A stretch of DNA of 64,000 bases from Terrirhizobium terrae (GCF_030323265.1 NZ_CP104992.1:867501-931500); one strand, 5' to 3'; shown: positions 1 to 10,208, numbered from the stretch's first letter. Notes: generated by a model from the letters alone, not told the origin. A program made the numbers and translations.

Positions 1-1494
1 TCCAGCGAAGCGCCGCCGCCGCCGGCCAACCGCACGGGCCTGATCTACGGCTCGAACGTCGAGTCCGAAGTCAGCCTGCAGACGGTCGCATTCCCCACCA
101 AGGGCAGCAGCTTCGCCTATGCCGCGCCGATGACGCTGGAAGAAGTCGAGGAAAACGTCCGATCCAACGGCTCGGTACTGACCGCTGGCGATGCTCAGCT
201 CTCGGCCCTCTATTACGTGGACCCGCAGCGCTTCTCCACCGCCGAAGATAGCGTCGACCTCACCTCGGGCATCACTGCCCGCGTGGTCGAGGAGAATATG
301 TCGGTTGCCGATCCGGAGCCCATCACCCCCCATACCCGCGAATATGCGGATGACATCGTTCCCGTGCGCCGGTCAACCACGGTTGCCGAAGCCCTGACGG
401 CGGTCGGCTATCCGGATGGCAAGGCGAAGGAAATTTCCGGTTATCTCGAAACGCGCCTCGGCGACGCCAAGGTACAACCGGGCGACGTGCTGCGCATCGG
501 CGTCATCCAGGAAGGCGAGATGGTTCTCGTCGTCCGCGCCAGCCTCTATCGCAAGGGCGAGCATCAGGTAACTGTCGCGCTCGACGACCGTGGCCGTTTC
601 ATCGACGGCGAAGAACCACCGATGCTGGCGGCCGTGCAGTCAGCCTTCAGCGACCAGGGCCCCCAGATCATGGCCGGCCGCGATCTGCCCAGCGTCTATG
701 ACGGCATCTACCGCGCCGCCCTGTCTTACGGAATGAGCAAGGACATGACGGCCCTGCTCGTCAAGCTCCTGGCCAGCAATGTCGATCTCCAGGCGCAGCT
801 GAGAGCAACCGACAAGATCGAGGCCTTCTTCTCCGTCGCCGACGAGGACGGCAAGGCCGGCAAGGATTCCGAGCTTCTCTACGTCGATGCCCATTTCGGC
901 GACAACGATACCCGCTTCTATCGCTTCCAGAATGTGGACGAAGACAATGCGGTCGATTATTTCGACCAGAACGGCAAGAGCATTCGCCAGTTCCTGCTGC
1001 GCAGCCCGGTTCCCAATGCGCGCATGACCTCCGGTTTCGGCATGCGTAGCCACCCGATCCTCGGCCGCGCGCTGATGCATACCGGCACCGACTGGGCCGC
1101 TCCGCGCGGCACGCCGATCATCGCCACAGGCAACGGTATCGTGGAAAAGGCCGGTTGGGATTCCGGTGGCTACGGTAACCAGACGATCATCCGTCACGCC
1201 AACGGCTATGAATCCTCCTACAACCACCAGAGCGCGATCGCCCGTGGCGTGCGCGAAGGCGCCAAGGTCACCCAGGGCCAGGTGATCGGTTATGTCGGTT
1301 CGACCGGACAGTCGACCGGCGCCCACCTTCACTACGAACTCATCGTCAACGGCACCAAGGTCGACGCGATGAAGGTCCGCCTGCCCGGTGGAAAATCCTT
1401 GGCCGGCCCGGCTCTCGCCCGCTTCGAGGAAGAGCGCAAACGCATCGACGCCCTGCTCAACACCCAGCCGTCGGACGAGGTCGCGAGCCGCTAA
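1..1494 (+). CDS. M23 family metallopeptidase, 5' end outside window
   Basis: The reading frame is open from base 1, so the N-terminus lies upstream of the window. The C-terminal ~130 residues are a peptidase family M23 (LytM-like) domain. It starts around SGFGMRSHPILG, has the metal-binding His and Asp in LMHTGTDWAAP, and ends with the HLHYE motif. M23 enzymes cut peptidoglycan cross-links in the periplasm. The preceding region (GYPDGKAKEISGYLETRLGD and VQPGDVLRIGV) resembles the G5/LysM-like linker domains of rhizobial M23 proteins. All zinc ligands are present, so it is probably an active endopeptidase. It is followed by a strong hairpin terminator. The exact substrate cannot be read from the sequence. 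Confidence 0.9.
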   Translation, partial: SSEAPPPPANRTGLIYGSNVESEVSLQTVAFPTKGSSFAYAAPMTLEEVEENVRSNGSVLTAGDAQLSALYYVDPQRFSTAEDSVDLTSGITARVVEENMSVADPEPITPHTREYADDIVPVRRSTTVAEALTAVGYPDGKAKEISGYLETRLGDAKVQPGDVLRIGVIQEGEMVLVVRASLYRKGEHQVTVALDDRGRFIDGEEPPMLAAVQSAFSDQGPQIMAGRDLPSVYDGIYRAALSYGMSKDMTALLVKLLASNVDLQAQLRATDKIEAFFSVADEDGKAGKDSELLYVDAHFGDNDTRFYRFQNVDEDNAVDYFDQNGKSIRQFLLRSPVPNARMTSGFGMRSHPILGRALMHTGTDWAAPRGTPIIATGNGIVEKAGWDSGGYGNQTIIRHANGYESSYNHQSAIARGVREGAKVTQGQVIGYVGSTGQSTGAHLHYELIVNGTKVDAMKVRLPGGKSLAGPALARFEEERKRIDALLNTQPSDEVASR

Positions 1495-1519
1495 CGGTTG
1501 CATCTCACAATATCAGACG

Positions 1520-1550
1520 AAAATGGCGGCCGGAGCCGCCATTTTGCTTT
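1520..1550. terminator. Rho-independent terminator between M23 peptidase and clpB
   Basis: The hairpin has stem AAAATGGCGGC / GCCGCCATTTT, an 11-bp perfect match with a 4-base loop, followed on the + strand by GCTTTTG. It sits between two convergent genes and the stem carries A and T tracts on both sides, so it could stop transcription from either direction. Confidence 0.8.
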
Positions 1551-1568
1551 TGATCGGTGGCTTTCGCC

Positions 1569-4169
1569 TTACGCCGCAGCACTCATGCTGCCCTTGACGC
1601 GGAACAACAGCCGGTCCGAACCGGACGTCACCTTGACGGTCGAGCCATCCGGGATCTTTCCGCCCAGAATATCCTCGGCCAGCGGATCCTGGACGAACTT
1701 CTGGATCACCCGCTTCAGCGGACGCGCACCATAAACCGGGTCGTAACCCTTATTCGCCAGCCATTCGCGGGCATCGCCGTCGAGCTCCAGCTCGATCTTG
1801 CGATCGGAGAGAAGCTTGAGCAGACGCTGCAACTGGATATCGACGATCGCGCCCATCTCGTTCCGCTTCAGGCGGTGGAAGAGGATGATCTCGTCGACGC
1901 GGTTGAGGAATTCCGGCCGGAACGACGCCCTGACCACGCTCATCACCTGTTCGCGAACGCTGTCCGTATCCTCGCCCTCGGCAAGGTTGGTCAGGTATTC
2001 GGCCCCGAGGTTCGAGGTCATGATGATGATCGTGTTCTTGAAGTCGACCGTGCGGCCCTGACCGTCCGTCAGGCGCCCGTCATCGAGCACCTGCAGGAGA
2101 ACGTTGAACACGTCCGGATGCGCCTTCTCGATCTCGTCGAACAGCACGACTTGATAGGGCTTGCGCCGGACCGCTTCGGTGAGCGCACCGCCTTCGTCAT
2201 AACCGACATAGCCCGGAGGGGCACCGATCAGACGCGACACGGAATGCTTCTCCATGTATTCCGACATGTCGATGCGCACCATCGCTGTTTCGTCGTCGAA
2301 CAGGAAGCGCGCGAGCGACTTGGTGAGCTCCGTCTTGCCGACGCCGGTCGGGCCCAAGAAGATGAACGAGCCGATCGGTCGGTTCGGATCCTGCAGGCCA
2401 GCACGCGAACGGCGAACCGCACGCGACACCGCCTGGACGGCATCGCCCTGGCCGACGACGGACTTTGCCAGCTCGTCTTCCATCCTGAGCAGCTTGTCGC
2501 GCTCGCCTTCCAGCATCTTGTCGACCGGAATGCCGGTCCAGCGAGAAACAACATGCGCGATCGCATCCGGGTTCACCACTTCCTGCACCATGGCATTGGT
2601 GGTCGTATCCTGGGCTTCGGCATCGACGAGCCGCTTTTCCAGGTCCGGAATGACGCCATAGGTCAGCTCACCGGCGCGCTGGAATTCACCCTTGCGTTGG
2701 GCGCTCGCCAGTTCGTTGCGGGCGTCGTCGAGCTGCTTCTTCAGGTCCGCGGCAAGGCCGAGTTTCTGCTTTTCCGCCTGCCAGCGCGCCGTCAGCGCAT
2801 CCGCCTGCTCTTCCAGCGAGGTGACCTCGCTTTCAAGCCGGGTCAGCCGATCGGCAGAGGCCGTGTCGGTTTCCTTCTTCAGCGCCTCGCGCTCGATCTT
2901 CAGCTGCATGATGCGGCGGTCGAGTTCGTCCAGTTCCTCCGGCTTGGAATCCACCTGCATGCGAAGTCGCGAGGCGGCTTCGTCCATCAGGTCGATCGCC
3001 TTGTCCGGCAGGAAGCGGTCGGTGATATAGCGGTTCGACAGGGTCGCGGCCGCAACCAGAGCCGAGTCCGAGATCCGTACCTTGTGGTGCTGCTCGTACT
3101 TTTCCTTCAAGCCGCGCAGGATCGAGATCGTATCCTCGACCGTCGGCTCATCGATCATGACCGGCTGGAAACGACGAGCGAGCGCCGGGTCCTTCTCGAC
3201 ATGCTTGCGATATTCATCGAGCGTGGTCGCGCCGACGCAATGCAACTCTCCGCGGGCAAGCGCCGGCTTCAAGAGGTTCGACGCATCCATCGCCCCGTCG
3301 GATTTGCCGGCACCGACCAGCGTGTGCATCTCGTCGATGAACAGGATGATATTGCCGTTTTCCGACTGCACTTCGTTGAGCACGCTCTTCAGCCGCTCCT
3401 CGAACTCGCCGCGATACTTTGCACCGGCAATCAGCGCACCCATGTCGAGTGCCATCAACTGCTTGTCCTTGAGGCTTTCCGGCACGTCGCCATTGACGAT
3501 GCGCAATGCCAAGCCTTCGGCGATCGCCGTCTTGCCGACGCCGGGCTCACCGATCAGGACCGGATTGTTCTTGGTACGGCGCGACAGGACCTGGATCGTG
3601 CGACGGATTTCGTCGTCACGGCCGATTACCGGGTCGAGCTTGCCGTCACGCGCATCCGCCGTCAGGTCGCGGGCATATTTCTTCAGCGCCTCGAAACCCT
3701 GTTCGGCATTGGCGCTGTCGGCCGTGCGGCCTTTGCGGATGTCGTTGATCACCTGATTGAGACCCTGTGCGGTAATGCCGGCCTTCTTCAAGGTCGCGGA
3801 TGTCGAAGCTGTGCTCTCGATCAAGAGCGCAAGCAGGAGCCGTTCGACCGTGACAAAACTGTCGCCGGCCTTCTTTGCGGCGTCTTCGGCAGTCGAGAAA
3901 ACCCTGGCGAGCGGCTGCGAAAGATAGATTTCGCCATTGCCGCCGGAAACCTTTGGCAGCTTGGCAAGGGCGGCGTCATTGGCGATCCGCGCCTCCTTGG
4001 CACTGCCGCCGGCCCGCTCGATCAGCGAGGACGCCATTCCCTGGTCGTCGTCGAGCAGCACTTTCAAGAGATGCTCGGGCGCGAACTGCTGGTTGCCCGC
4101 AGCAAGCGCCTGGGTCTGGGCAGACTGCAGAAAACCGCGCACGCGTTCGGAATATTTTTCAATGTTCAT
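1569..4169 (-). CDS. clpB: ATP-dependent chaperone ClpB
   Basis: This is an 866-residue AAA+ disaggregase that works with DnaK to rescue aggregated proteins in the cytoplasm. An N-terminal Clp repeat domain (~1-145) is followed by NBD1 with Walker [10 protein letters not shown]. Next come a charged coiled-coil middle domain (~410-525) and NBD2 with Walker [10 protein letters not shown] and the GYVGYDEGG pore loop. The length matches ClpB rather than ClpA/ClpC. The start at [10 protein letters not shown] is chosen because GGAGGTG lies 5 bases upstream; an in-frame ATG 75 bases further out has no such site. The frame is intact. Heat-shock control is expected for the family, but I could not identify a convincing sigma-32 promoter. 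Confidence 0.97.
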   Translation of the reverse strand: MNIEKYSERVRGFLQSAQTQALAAGNQQFAPEHLLKVLLDDDQGMASSLIERAGGSAKEARIANDAALAKLPKVSGGNGEIYLSQPLARVFSTAEDAAKKAGDSFVTVERLLLALLIESTASTSATLKKAGITAQGLNQVINDIRKGRTADSANAEQGFEALKKYARDLTADARDGKLDPVIGRDDEIRRTIQVLSRRTKNNPVLIGEPGVGKTAIAEGLALRIVNGDVPESLKDKQLMALDMGALIAGAKYRGEFEERLKSVLNEVQSENGNIILFIDEMHTLVGAGKSDGAMDASNLLKPALARGELHCVGATTLDEYRKHVEKDPALARRFQPVMIDEPTVEDTISILRGLKEKYEQHHKVRISDSALVAAATLSNRYITDRFLPDKAIDLMDEAASRLRMQVDSKPEELDELDRRIMQLKIEREALKKETDTASADRLTRLESEVTSLEEQADALTARWQAEKQKLGLAADLKKQLDDARNELASAQRKGEFQRAGELTYGVIPDLEKRLVDAEAQDTTTNAMVQEVVNPDAIAHVVSRWTGIPVDKMLEGERDKLLRMEDELAKSVVGQGDAVQAVSRAVRRSRAGLQDPNRPIGSFIFLGPTGVGKTELTKSLARFLFDDETAMVRIDMSEYMEKHSVSRLIGAPPGYVGYDEGGALTEAVRRKPYQVVLFDEIEKAHPDVFNVLLQVLDDGRLTDGQGRTVDFKNTIIIMTSNLGAEYLTNLAEGEDTDSVREQVMSVVRASFRPEFLNRVDEIILFHRLKRNEMGAIVDIQLQRLLKLLSDRKIELELDGDAREWLANKGYDPVYGARPLKRVIQKFVQDPLAEDILGGKIPDGSTVKVTSGSDRLLFRVKGSMSAAA

Positions 4170-4450
4170 ATACACCTCCATTGATCGCCCTGCCCTTCGA
4201 TAAGGCACAGGCCGATGGTCGAGATTGAGCTCCCTCAAAGGCAAGCCCGCGCCGCGATCGGCGTCGGTCAGGATATGGGAGCGCCTTTCACCGATTTAAA
4301 GGAGATTACGCAAGGTTTTCACACAGCGATTGCACGGTCCTGCCGCGTCATGATCCCACTATCGGTCAGCCGGCATAGTGTGGCTTACCTTAAATTAAGC
4401 ACATGCTTATATAGCAGGAGACCTTCGATCGTTTTGCGCGTTTCACCGCC

Positions 4451-5641
4451 ATGCGAAACCTCGAGCAAAATCTCAGGCGCGGCTTCTGCAACGACCGAAA
4501 CGGCAATTTCGGCATGATGACCGCCATCCTGCTTCCCGTCCTGATCGGCGTGGCCGGGCTGGCAATGGATACGATGAACCTCTCCCTCTCGCAGAACCAG
4601 CTGCAGCAGGCAGCCGATGGCGCCGCCCTTGCCGTCTCGGCTGCGATGGCCGACGGAACGGCGGATGCCACGAGCGGGCAGACACTCGGCAAGAACTTCG
4701 TCTCCGGCCAGGTCGCAAACTACATGACCGCCAGCGAGGCGGCCGCCGTGAAAAATGCCACGAATGTCTCGATCACCACGACCACCACCGGAACCGGCAG
4801 GACGTTTGCAGTCGTCGTGTCCGCTTCGGCTTCCGTCGCCCTCAGCCCCTTCAGCAGCTTTATCGGCGGCAGCGCGAGGACGGTGACGGTGACGAGCAAT
4901 GCGTCGAGCGGCATCGGAACGGCGCGAAACGGCGTTTCCATGGAACTGGTGCTCGATCAATCGGGATCGATGACGGAAAACACCACCACCGTGAAGGGCA
5001 GGGAATGTAGCCTGATGGTGCTGGGCATCTGCCTGGCATACAGGCCGACCTACGTCACCAAGATGGAAGCCCTGAAACAGGCGGCCACCGCGCTCTTCGA
5101 TGCGCTGGACAAAGCCGATCCCACCTTCAGACACGTCCGCACCGGGGCTATTTCATACGCCAACGGCATCAAGGGGCAGAAGGCGATAAACTGGGGTACG
5201 GCAGATGCGCGCGGCTATGTCAGCACCCTGGTTCCCGCGGGCGGCACGGATGCGACCGCGGCAGTCGACACCGCCGACAAGGCGATCCGCCAGAACATCT
5301 ACGGCACCGATGCCGAAAGCGTCGCCCAGGCGAAATACGACAACAAACCGGTCGACCGGATCATTGTGCTGATGACCGACGGGCAGATGGAAGGCGATAC
5401 CGGCGACTGGCTCAGCTCCCTGGACCAGTCCGTCCGGGCCAAATGCGCCTCCGCCAAGGAGGGCGGCATCCGCATCTTCACCGTCGCCTTCATGGCCCCC
5501 GACAAGGGCAAGAGCCTGCTGCAATACTGCGCCTCATCCGCCTCCAATTACTACGAGCCGACGACTATGGACGCCCTGATCGCCAGCTTCGCCGACATCG
5601 GCCAGAAGGCGACCAAGGTCCCCACCCGCCTGACCAACTGA
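4451..5641 (+). CDS. TadE/TadG-like pilus-assembly protein with VWA domain
   Basis: The 396-residue protein begins with a short basic segment and a single hydrophobic helix (FGMMTAILLPVLIGVAGLAM). The helix is followed by QNQLQQAADGAALA, the signature of TadG/TadE-like Flp pilus proteins. The rest is a von Willebrand factor A domain with a MIDAS motif at LVLDQSGSMTENT and a further conserved strand at IIVLMTDGQMEGD. It is expected to be anchored in the inner membrane with the VWA domain in the periplasm. No other tad genes are adjacent; the Flp pilin at 24887-25063 is the only related gene in the window. The assignment to the family is firm, the role in pilus assembly is inferred. Confidence 0.85.
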   Translation: MRNLEQNLRRGFCNDRNGNFGMMTAILLPVLIGVAGLAMDTMNLSLSQNQLQQAADGAALAVSAAMADGTADATSGQTLGKNFVSGQVANYMTASEAAAVKNATNVSITTTTTGTGRTFAVVVSASASVALSPFSSFIGGSARTVTVTSNASSGIGTARNGVSMELVLDQSGSMTENTTTVKGRECSLMVLGICLAYRPTYVTKMEALKQAATALFDALDKADPTFRHVRTGAISYANGIKGQKAINWGTADARGYVSTLVPAGGTDATAAVDTADKAIRQNIYGTDAESVAQAKYDNKPVDRIIVLMTDGQMEGDTGDWLSSLDQSVRAKCASAKEGGIRIFTVAFMAPDKGKSLLQYCASSASNYYEPTTMDALIASFADIGQKATKVPTRLTN

Positions 5642-5710
5642 CGTCCCGAAATTCGCCGAGGGCCGTCGCGCGTAAGGTCCTCTTCACCGCCTCACCTCCC
5701 CAACGACAAA

Positions 5711-5735
5711 AAGCCTCGGCCGGAGGGCCGGGGCT
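5711..5735. terminator. terminator-like GC hairpin
   Basis: The near-palindrome AAGCCTCGGCC-GGA-GGGCCGGGGCTT lies 70 bases after the TadG-like gene. The T tract that would make it a textbook terminator is on the minus strand (AAAAA on +), while the gene it follows is on the plus strand. It may still protect the 3' end of that transcript. Confidence 0.45.
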
Positions 5736-5910
5736 TCATAAGGAGGCCAGCCTCGGCTGCGCCACGCGTGCAAAACACAAGATCTTCATCATATACTCGT
5801 GAAGGCCATTTTGTCGCAGGCCGCGCGTACCTAAATCAAATCCGTGACGCCCTTGTTGGGGGCGGGCGCCACCTCAACGTCAAAGGCGTAATCGCCCAGA
5901 GGTAAACGCA

Positions 5911-6090
5911 ATGTCAGAAGACAAGACCACCCAGATCATCGGAATTTTCAAAACCCTGTTCCAGGACCACGGCCTGCCGCAGGGCGTGGAGCAGATTTCC
6001 GACCCTGATTTCCAGGCCTTCGCCCAGGCCCATCTCGACGAGTTCGACGAAGCCCGCGACGAAGTCGAGAGCCACCGAACACTATTCTGA
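5911..6090 (+). CDS. small acidic hypothetical protein
   Basis: This 59-residue ORF starts MSEDKTTQIIGIFKTLF and ends EVESHRTLF. It is strongly acidic, predicted helical, with no signal peptide or membrane segment. The sequence AGAGGTAAACGCA before the ATG gives a plausible ribosome site. Codon use is GC3-rich like neighbouring genes, which supports real coding. I do not recognise the family. It sits between the TadG-like gene and the phospholipase D-like gene with about 110 bases to the latter. Confidence 0.55.
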   Translation: MSEDKTTQIIGIFKTLFQDHGLPQGVEQISDPDFQAFAQAHLDEFDEARDEVESHRTLF

Positions 6091-6198
6091 TCCGTCGCCT
6101 GCCAGCCTGTTGCTGGCAGGCCGCTAGTCCGCCGTAAGGCGCGATATTATCCGTCACAATAACACGCTAAGGTTTCACCATCTTCGATGGAGGTGGGC

Positions 6199-7950
6199 AT
6201 GCTGACGGATTTTCAGGCGACCGGATCGAATGCAGCATCCCCGATCTCGCTGACCATCCACCGTGGCGACGGAATGATCCTTCTCGGCATGGACTGGAAG
6301 GACGGCGAACCACCCGAAAACTTCGCGGGTTTTGCGATCCAGTACCGGGAGCCCGGCGCCGCCTTCTTCAAGACGGTGCGCAATCGCATCGGCTTTCCGG
6401 GCCAACTGGTGCCCGCCACGGGCATCCGCACCACCGAGGCCCCGATCCAGAAATTCCGCTGGGTCCATTTTCCCTTCGATGCCAATCTTCAGGGCGACTT
6501 CCTCTATCGCATCACCCCCATGTTCATCGATACTGACGGCAAGCTCTCACCGGGCGAGCCTCAGGAAGCCACGCTTGCGCTGATGCGCGAGACCGTGCCC
6601 GGCAAGCTCAACGTCGCCTTCACCCGCGGCTATGTTTCCTCGCAGGCCTTCGTCCGCAATTTTTCCGACGGAGGAAATATCACCACGCTTGTCCCGCCCG
6701 AAGCCGAGGAAGGCCTCGATTTCGTCCCGACCCACGCGCAGGCTGAGCGGGCGCTCTCCTGGATGGGCTTCGAAGCGCGCGCCGAAACCCTCTCGCTCCT
6801 CGAACAGGCACGGGAGAAAGGCGCCGAAGTCCGCGCGATCGTCTACGACCTCAACCTGCCGGAAGTGCTGGAACGGCTGGAAGCGCTTGGCAACAAGCTG
6901 AAGGTCATTATCGACGACAGCGGTCCGAAACACGGCGCGCCTCATTCGCCCGAAACGAAAGCTGCCAACCGCCTGATCGCCTCGGCCGGCGCCACCAACG
7001 TCAAGCGCCAGCACATGGCCAATCTCCAGCATCACAAGTCGATCGCCATCAAAGGCGGAGGCATGAACACCGTCGTCTACGGTTCGACCAATCACAGCTG
7101 GCGCGGCTTCTACGTGCAGTCGAACAACAGCCTCATCGTCCATAGCGAAACTGCCGTCGAAGACTATTTCACCGCCTTCGACAGCTATTTCGACGCCGGC
7201 CGCGCCGCCGATTTCCGCAATTCACCAAGCGCCGGCAAGTGGCACGATCTCGGGCTCACCGGCATCGATGCCAAGGTCGCCTTCTCCCCGCATGCCAAGG
7301 ATGCCGGCCGGCTGGAGGAGATCGGCGCCGACATCGACAAGGCCCGCTCCAGGGTCATCTTCTCGCTCGCCTTCCTCGGCCAGATGACCAGAGGGCCGAT
7401 CGGCCCGGCGCTCGGGCGCGCGCTGGAAAAGCCCGACATGCATGTGATGGGCATCGCCGATGGCAGGGTTCAGGCAGACAATCTTGGCTTGACCGTCATC
7501 AATCCCGACGGAAGGGAACGGCTGGTCCGGGCCGCCGCGCTGACCGGCAACGTGCCGCCGCCCTTCCTGACCGAACCGTCAGGACTGGCCGGCGCCGACG
7601 GCAACAAGCGCGGCACGAGAATGCATCACAAGTTCATCGTTCTGGATTTCGACACGCCCGACGCCCGCGTCTATCTCGGTTCCTATAATTTCTCCGAGCC
7701 GGCTGACGACGACAACGGCGAGAACCTGGTTCTGGTGCGCAATCGCACGGTCGCCACCAGCTATATGATCGAGGCGCTGCGCATGTACGACCATTATGTC
7801 TTCCGCGTCGCCTCCAGCGAACACGATGGCCCGGCGAAGCCGCTTGAACTGAAGCTGCCCCCGAAGGTGGGCGGCCGTGCCTGGTTCGAGCGCGACTGGA
7901 CCGACCCCGTTCGCGCCCGCGACCGCATGCTGTTCGGTCGCTCCGGCTGA
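6199..7950 (+). CDS. phospholipase D-like domain protein
   Basis: The 583-residue protein has two PLD-superfamily motifs. The first is HHKSIAI followed by VVYGSTNHSW; the second is MHHKFIVLD followed by YLGSYNFSEP. The second is a full HxKxxxxD motif. In the first the Asp position is Lys, so the active site may be built unusually or be weak. No signal peptide or membrane segment is seen, so it is probably cytoplasmic. The superfamily includes phospholipases, nucleases and phosphatidyltransferases; this sequence does not say which. The start is placed at MLTDFQ because GGAGGTG precedes it by 4 bases; an upstream ATG overlaps that site. Confidence 0.85.
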   Translation: MLTDFQATGSNAASPISLTIHRGDGMILLGMDWKDGEPPENFAGFAIQYREPGAAFFKTVRNRIGFPGQLVPATGIRTTEAPIQKFRWVHFPFDANLQGDFLYRITPMFIDTDGKLSPGEPQEATLALMRETVPGKLNVAFTRGYVSSQAFVRNFSDGGNITTLVPPEAEEGLDFVPTHAQAERALSWMGFEARAETLSLLEQAREKGAEVRAIVYDLNLPEVLERLEALGNKLKVIIDDSGPKHGAPHSPETKAANRLIASAGATNVKRQHMANLQHHKSIAIKGGGMNTVVYGSTNHSWRGFYVQSNNSLIVHSETAVEDYFTAFDSYFDAGRAADFRNSPSAGKWHDLGLTGIDAKVAFSPHAKDAGRLEEIGADIDKARSRVIFSLAFLGQMTRGPIGPALGRALEKPDMHVMGIADGRVQADNLGLTVINPDGRERLVRAAALTGNVPPPFLTEPSGLAGADGNKRGTRMHHKFIVLDFDTPDARVYLGSYNFSEPADDDNGENLVLVRNRTVATSYMIEALRMYDHYVFRVASSEHDGPAKPLELKLPPKVGGRAWFERDWTDPVRARDRMLFGRSG

Positions 7951-8051
7951 GGCACCCGCAACCTGCGGGCATCGGAAGTAATCGCCCGCCAAATGTGAGT
8001 ATGGCCCCGCAGACGCGGAGCCATGCCGGATAGACCTATGGCCCGAAAACC

Positions 8052-9013
8052 TTACTCGGCCGCCGCCTCATGCACCCGCGCGGCATAGGCCGCAGCAATC
8101 TTGTCGACTTCGGCCTTGGAGCCGAAGATTACCGGCACGCGCTGATGCAGCGAGGTCGGCTGGATGTCGAGGATGGCGGTCTCGCCGATGATCGCAGCAC
8201 CGCCGGCCGCTTCCACCAGCATGCCGATCGGGTTGCCTTCATAGAGCAGCCGCAGGCGTCCGCCGGACGCCGGCTTGTTCCGGTCGGCCGGATAGAGGAA
8301 CACGCCACCGCGGTTGAAGATGCGGTGCGCATCGGCCACCATCGACCCGACCCAACGCATATTGTGTCCGGTATCGATCGCATCCTCGATATAGGCAGCG
8401 ACCACATCGTCCCAGGAGGCGCGGCGGGCGGCATTGATGGCGAATTCCTTGGCATCCGGAACGATCTTCGCATCCGCATTGGTCAGCAGGTAGACGCCAT
8501 CCGCGTTCAGCGTGAAGATCTGCACCCCTCGCCGATCGTCAGGACCAGTACCGTCTGCGGACCATAGGCGGCATAACCGGCGACCAGCTGGCTGCGCCCG
8601 CTTTTCAGGATATCGCCGGATGCCTTGGCCTCGATCACGGAGAAGATCGTGCCGACCGTGACATTCACGTCGAGATTGGACGAGCCGTCCAGCGGATCGA
8701 AGATAACGGCATATTTGCCGTCCGAATGAATAGCGACTTCCGTATCCAGTTCCTCCGAAACCGCGAAAGAGACGGCCGGAGACTGGCGGCAGGCTTCCAG
8801 GAGAATGTCGTTGGAAAGAATGTCGAGCGGCTTCTGCGTCTCGCCTTGGACGTTCGTGACTTCCGTGGCGCCGGTCAGCCCGTCCAGCGACGAGGTCCTC
8901 AGCCTGTCCGAAATCTGCCGCGTGGCCTCGGCGACGTTGCGCAGAACGTCGACCAGTTCTTCGCTCACCACGGTTCCCTTGCGGCTTTCGAGATAGGCTT
9001 CGAATGTCGTCAT
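8052..9013 (-). CDS. fbp: fructose-1,6-bisphosphatase class I, frame break near 8526
   Basis: Fructose-1,6-bisphosphatase removes the 1-phosphate of fructose 1,6-bisphosphate in gluconeogenesis. The N-terminal half (MTTFEAYLESRKG, with VIFDPLDGSSNLDVN as the metal-binding motif) and the C-terminal half (VQIFTLN to VHEAAAE) are in different frames. They join exactly at GEG|VQIF if one base is restored in the G run at about 8526, giving a 320-residue protein. The C-terminal half keeps NPIGMLVEAAGG, a conserved class I stretch. GGGAGAGAAG precedes the ATG. Nothing else is wrong with the gene, so a sequencing error is more likely than inactivation. Confidence 0.85.
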
Positions 9014-9465
9014 CTCTTCTCTCCCGGAAAATTGCTTGTTCGGACAAGGCGCAGACGCGCTTCCGCACCTAAGTAGTGCGAAGTTTTTGCAGGGCGCAAT
9101 ATTTTTTGCAATGCGGTAAGCGGCTACAATCGTTTGAAAAATTCGACAAATATCGAAGGTTGCAATACGGCCGGAGCTCGCGCCTCAAAAACTGCCGTTC
9201 AATCGTTTCAACCAGGAGAATGGCAACATTCGGCAGGCGGAACGGCTTCTGCCTTGAAATACTGAAACTCCGGCGAATAACCAAAGTAGCTTAAAGCCTC
9301 CGCCCGTCATGGCGGCCTTCGCGCCCTCGGCACCAGCATGTGCATGGCTCGGATTTCGCTGTACGAAGGCAGAGAGTGTCGCAAAGTCAGCGCAGACGAA
9401 GTCGTCATTGTGCTACTCGGTGCCGACCAGCGGAGCAGGGCATCACTAAATGCGAGGTACCGGAT
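9014..9465. other. intergenic region upstream of fbp, no gene seen
   Basis: No ORF here has convincing codon use or a recognisable product. About 70-100 bases before the fbp start the octamer TTTTTGCA occurs twice (9084-9091 and 9103-9110) with a 19-base period, which could be an operator. The remainder up to the Nudix remnant shows no strong repeat. Confidence 0.4.
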
Positions 9466-9937
9466 ATGGCAGAAATTCAAATCAGGGCATTCATTGCATC
9501 ACTCGTAGCCCTTCGAAGAACTGAGACGCGGCATGAGGTTTTGCTCCTCAAAAGAACCCAGTCTTTGGCCGGGGAGTGGTGCTAGGTGGCAGGTGGTATC
9601 GAGGAAGGTGAGATCGCTTGGCAGGCGGCTGTGCGCGAGCTCGCGGAAGAGACCGGCCTGACGCCTGAGGCCTGAGGCCTTGTATTCCGCTGACATCTGC
9701 GAACAATTTTATGAAGCGGATCGCGATGCGATCACTATCGCACCTGTCTTCGTGGCATTCATCGACAACACCGCGGAGGTCTCACTCAATCATGAACATT
9801 GTGAGTTTCGATGGGTCAGCTTTGAGGAAGCGATCGAGCTTGTTACTTTCGGCGGTCAACGACGAGTTCTTCGCTGGATTAGGGAAGAATTTATCGAGAG
9901 AAATCCGACCAAGCACCTCCTTATTGATTTCGTTTAG
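9466..9937 (+). pseudogene. Nudix hydrolase pseudogene
   Basis: A Nudix fold protein of about 155 residues can be traced: MAEIQIRAFIAS, then the Nudix box region VAGGIEEGE with RELAEETGL, then HLLIDFV at the end. Two lesions break it. A TAG replaces the codon expected for Gln between EWC and VAGG (9583-9585). The 7-base unit CCTGAGG is tandemly duplicated around 9664-9677, shifting the frame and giving TGA. Removing one copy restores TPEALYSADI. A stop and a short tandem duplication together argue for real decay rather than base-calling error. Nudix enzymes cleave nucleoside diphosphates linked to another moiety; the substrate is unknown. Confidence 0.85.
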
Positions 9938-9989
9938 AAACGGCGATCTTGGGGTTACAGGCTTCAAGTAGCCGGCACATGACTTCCAA

Positions 9990-10170
9990 GATTTCGAAGG
10001 CACTTGACCTCGTCCGCCAACGAAAGGAGCGCCATGCGCTCGGCGTGGACGAATGCTCGCGGCGCGGTTTCAGGCTGAGCCTCTACCTCGGCCAACACTT
10101 CCGCCCGCGCAGCTTCTATCACCGGCTGCGGGCCGCAACTGTCAGCGGAGGCGGAAATCGCAGCACCTCC
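9990..10170 (-). pseudogene. degenerate copy of the 3' part of the DUF4167 gene
   Basis: The minus-strand reading contains AAISASADSCGPQPVIEA and ARAEVLAEVEAQPETAPR. This parallels AAISAPVADGSGPQPVIDG and PAEVAVEEEAQAETTPR in the neighbouring DUF4167 protein. By hand the DNA at 10066-10150 matches 10351-10438 at roughly three quarters of positions, including an 18-base identical run (ATCACCGGCTGCGGGCCG). It has no start and no N-terminal DUF4167 domain and lies beyond the terminator of the intact gene. It is most simply a partial tandem duplication that has diverged. Confidence 0.65.
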
Positions 10171-10178
10171 CCAAACGC

Positions 10179-10208
10179 AAAAAACTCCGGCCAATGACCG
10201 GAGTTTTT
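10179..10208 (-). terminator. terminator of the DUF4167 gene
   Basis: Read on the minus strand, AAAAACTCCGGTC-ATTG-GCCGGAGTTTTTTG is a GC-rich hairpin followed by a T6 tract, 24 bases after the DUF4167 stop codon. It is a textbook intrinsic terminator. Confidence 0.85.

Noticed and set aside
640..1503. 287-codon open frame opposite the M23 gene
   Set aside because: Antisense shadow of a gene with catalytic residues intact on the plus strand.
1557..4184. 875-codon open frame on the plus strand opposite clpB
   Set aside because: It is the antisense shadow of clpB. High GC3 codon use leaves the opposite strand free of stops, and the protein has no domain.
4170..4450. Possible sigma-32 promoter of clpB
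   Set aside because: CTTG-like and CCTTAT-like pieces exist but not with the expected spacing, so no promoter was called.
9076..9294. 72-codon frame in the fbp-Nudix gap
   Set aside because: No ribosome site, no conserved-looking sequence, and a matching frame exists on the other strand, so there is no evidence for coding.
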